A DNA stretch of 6,101 bases, taken from assembly GCA_002308935.1 (NCBI GenBank), contig DBWN01000200.1:4800-10900 (forward strand), given 5' to 3'. This DNA comes from Bacteroidales bacterium UBA1237 (lineage in GTDB: Bacteria; Bacteroidota; Bacteroidia; Bacteroidales; UBA932). Of the stretch, positions 4,646 to 6,101 are shown piece by piece (position 1 is the first letter of the stretch; the number at the start of each line of letters is the position of its first letter). The notes below the pieces were generated by a model that did no database searches, was not told where the DNA came from, and saw only the letters and a program-made list of their open reading frames with translations. The position numbers and the translations under genes were made by a program.

Positions 4646-5587
4646 TCAGAATATCCTCAAGGGGCGTTTCCTTGTCACTTCACCCGTATACCTTGAAAGG
4701 GATGAAGAGGAGATGTCCACAAGCTTTATGATTGGATCTTCCTGGAAATACACCTTGGCACCTCCTTTGAGGTCCACTGACAGGTTCTCGGCAGCGTTGA
4801 CGAGGACCATGGCGGAATTCACGCTCAGTTCGGCGTCATTGACGAACATGTTGACCGCGTCCACCTCGGAAGAGTTCTGCGCATTTACGACAATATCCTT
4901 AGCCTGGCCGTCGAGAAGCACCTTGGAGGAATTCTGGGCATTCACGGTGATGTCCATGGAGTTTCCTTTCGAAGAAATCGATGAAGAGCCGGAAGACGAG
5001 AGGTTCAGCTTGTCCGAATCCTGCTTCATGCTGAGTATCGACTTGTCGGATGTCACAACCTCTATCTCATTGGCGTTGAGATCCATAGAGACGTTCGCGC
5101 TCTTCGAAAGGCTGATCTTGGCCTTGTCCGCATTGAACACCAGGCTGGTGATCTTGGCGTCACCGGTAGCGCTGACGCTAAGGTTGTCGGATTCGAAAGC
5201 GACAGTGCCTGCTTCAAGGACCACATCGTCGGACAGCTCCAGTGCGGAGAATTCCGGAGCGGTCACGACAGCCTTCAGCATAGCCGTCCTGCCGTTCTTT
5301 CCCCTGTACACCTTTTTCAGTGCCGAAGGCATCCCCTTCTGGTTGAACTCTATGGTAAGCACCTTGTTCTTGACATATACCTCGACGTAATCAGCGAGGG
5401 CCGTGTCGAACGTCCAGCTGACGTTGTAACCGTACCCCTGTCTGACGGACACCTCGAAACCTCCGGACACCTTGATGGTGGAGAAGCTGTTGAAGTCCTG
5501 ATACTTGGTATCAGTCTGAGCCGATGAAGGCAGCGCCGCTGCGATTGCCAGCGAAAGCGCCAGGATGGTTGATACTGCTCTGTTCAT
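4646..5587 (-). CDS. Secreted head-GIN domain (DUF2807) beta-helix protein
   Basis: A 313-residue exported protein. A Sec signal peptide (MNRAVSTILALSLAIAAALP, then SSAQ) is probably cleaved near residues 23-24; no lipobox cysteine is present. The DUF2807 pattern follows: FSTIKVSGGFEVSVRQG (35-51), KNKVLTIEF (73-81), VVTAPEFSALELSDDVVLE (107-125), then rungs rich in S, N, D and V, as in right-handed beta-helices of this family. Two near-identical rungs, ITVNAQNSSKV (213-223) and IVVNAQNSSEV (232-242), lie 19 residues apart, and a weaker third, LSVNSAMVLVN, starts at 254. The family is widespread in Bacteroidota and sometimes labelled a putative adhesin head, but its role is not established. 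It lies 40 bp after the ABC-F gene with only a weak promoter candidate between them, so co-transcription is likely. A terminator follows. Confidence 0.88.
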   Translation of the reverse strand: MNRAVSTILALSLAIAAALPSSAQTDTKYQDFNSFSTIKVSGGFEVSVRQGYGYNVSWTFDTALADYVEVYVKNKVLTIEFNQKGMPSALKKVYRGKNGRTAMLKAVVTAPEFSALELSDDVVLEAGTVAFESDNLSVSATGDAKITSLVFNADKAKISLSKSANVSMDLNANEIEVVTSDKSILSMKQDSDKLNLSSSGSSSISSKGNSMDITVNAQNSSKVLLDGQAKDIVVNAQNSSEVDAVNMFVNDAELSVNSAMVLVNAAENLSVDLKGGAKVYFQEDPIIKLVDISSSSLSRYTGEVTRKRPLRIF

Positions 5588-5627
5588 CTTTAATGTTATT
5601 ATATGTAAGGTGTTTGCAAATAACGTG

Positions 5628-6101
5628 CTATCCGATCTTCTCTATCAGTTCACCCCATTCGTCCGTCATGGCGTCAAGGGCCCTCTTGTTCTCCAGGTAC
5701 TCCCTCGTGAGCTCCATTATGTCGTCATCCTTGCCGGGATCAGCCAGCACCTTCTCGATCTCGCCCATCCTCTTCTCGGTCTTGGCTATCTCCTTCTCAA
5801 GGTAATCCACCCTGTTGCGGAGTTTGCGTCCCTCCTTTGAGATAGCCTTGCGTGCTGCAAAGTCCTCCTTTGATGAAGAGACCGGCTTGGGCTGTTCAGC
5901 AGGCTTCGGAGCGGCCTTCTCTGGCTGAGGAGCCTCGGCGGGAGCGGGAGAGAAACGCCTCTCAAGTTCCTGGAGGTTCTCGATCCTCCTCTTTTCCAGG
6001 AACTCCTCGACGCTTCCAAGATGTTCCTTGACCTTTCCGTCACGGAACTCGTACATCTTGTCCACCAGTCCGTCAAGGAAGTCACGGTCATGGGATACCA
6101 C
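5628..6101 (-). CDS. ABC-F family ATPase, C-terminal part (runs off the right edge)
   Basis: The last 157 codons of an ABC-F protein, a soluble twin-ATPase family that acts on the ribosome rather than in transport. The visible part opens with VVSHDRDFLDGLVDKMYEF, the end of the second nucleotide-binding domain including the switch histidine, followed by GKVKEHLGSVEEFLEKRR. A Pro/Ala/Lys-rich linker covers roughly visible residues 51-75. A charged coiled coil (about 82-157: RKLRNRVDYLEKEIAKTEKR, later TREYLENKRALDAMTDEWGE) matches the C-terminal domain of Uup-type ABC-F proteins. The true start, both Walker A motifs and the signature motifs lie outside the window, so the subfamily cannot be fixed; a housekeeping Uup-like factor is likelier than an antibiotic-resistance type. 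The first visible codon is GTG in mid-gene, not a start. Confidence 0.9.
   Translation of the reverse strand: MVSHDRDFLDGLVDKMYEFRDGKVKEHLGSVEEFLEKRRIENLQELERRFSPAPAEAPQPEKAAPKPAEQPKPVSSSKEDFAARKAISKEGRKLRNRVDYLEKEIAKTEKRMGEIEKVLADPGKDDDIMELTREYLENKRALDAMTDEWGELIEKIG

Noticed and set aside
4713..5390. 225-codon open frame antisense to the head-GIN gene
   Set aside because: It is a Ser/Thr-rich mirror of the GIN beta-helix codons. The minus-strand frame has the signal peptide, family motifs and terminator.

Overview
The window looks like a chromosomal segment of a Bacteroidota member, most likely Bacteroidales. The evidence is the promoter grammar (TTTG-like -33 box, about 19-20 bp, then TAnnTTTG), weak or absent Shine-Dalgarno sequences, a lipoprotein with a Bacteroidota-style L-x-S-C lipobox, a head-GIN (DUF2807) secreted protein, and the sequence style of the QueA, PyrD, CinA and ABC-F proteins. 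Coding DNA is GC-rich (hand counts of sample lines give about 55-60%). The long intergenic island at about 340-730 falls to roughly 20-30% GC.

Layout from left to right. Positions 1-185 hold the first 61 codons of queA (queuosine synthesis) on the minus strand, with a recognisable promoter just upstream. A divergent, gene-free region at 186-750 follows. Its right part is a very AT-rich island carrying several copies of a 10-mer close to [AT]TGTTWACAA, three of them exactly 16 bp apart, and it ends in a strong promoter with a dyad over its -33 box. That promoter drives a small XRE-type helix-turn-helix protein (751-1239) followed by a good intrinsic terminator. Next come pyrD (membrane dihydroorotate dehydrogenase, 1367-2494) and cinA (NMN deamidase/CinA, 2487-3779), overlapping by 8 bp and so probably translationally coupled. 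A 14-bp hairpin with a U-rich tail ends this plus-strand block.

The right half is on the minus strand and converges on cinA. From the right edge inward it holds the C-terminal end of an ABC-F ATPase (5628-6101), a secreted head-GIN beta-helix protein (4646-5587), a terminator, a small lipoprotein (3961-4578), and a further terminator. ABC-F and the GIN gene are 40 bp apart and may share a transcript.

Most genes here are core or ordinary cell-envelope genes. I see no mobile element, CRISPR array, tRNA/rRNA or defence cassette. The parts most worth a second look are the repeat-bearing AT-rich island in front of the HTH gene, with one inverted copy of the same 10-mer just after cinA; the class 2 PyrD with cysteine where E. 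coli has its catalytic serine; the Lys-rich PyrD tail that creates the overlap with cinA; and the bipartite HTH protein with a disordered linker and a short C-terminal motif.
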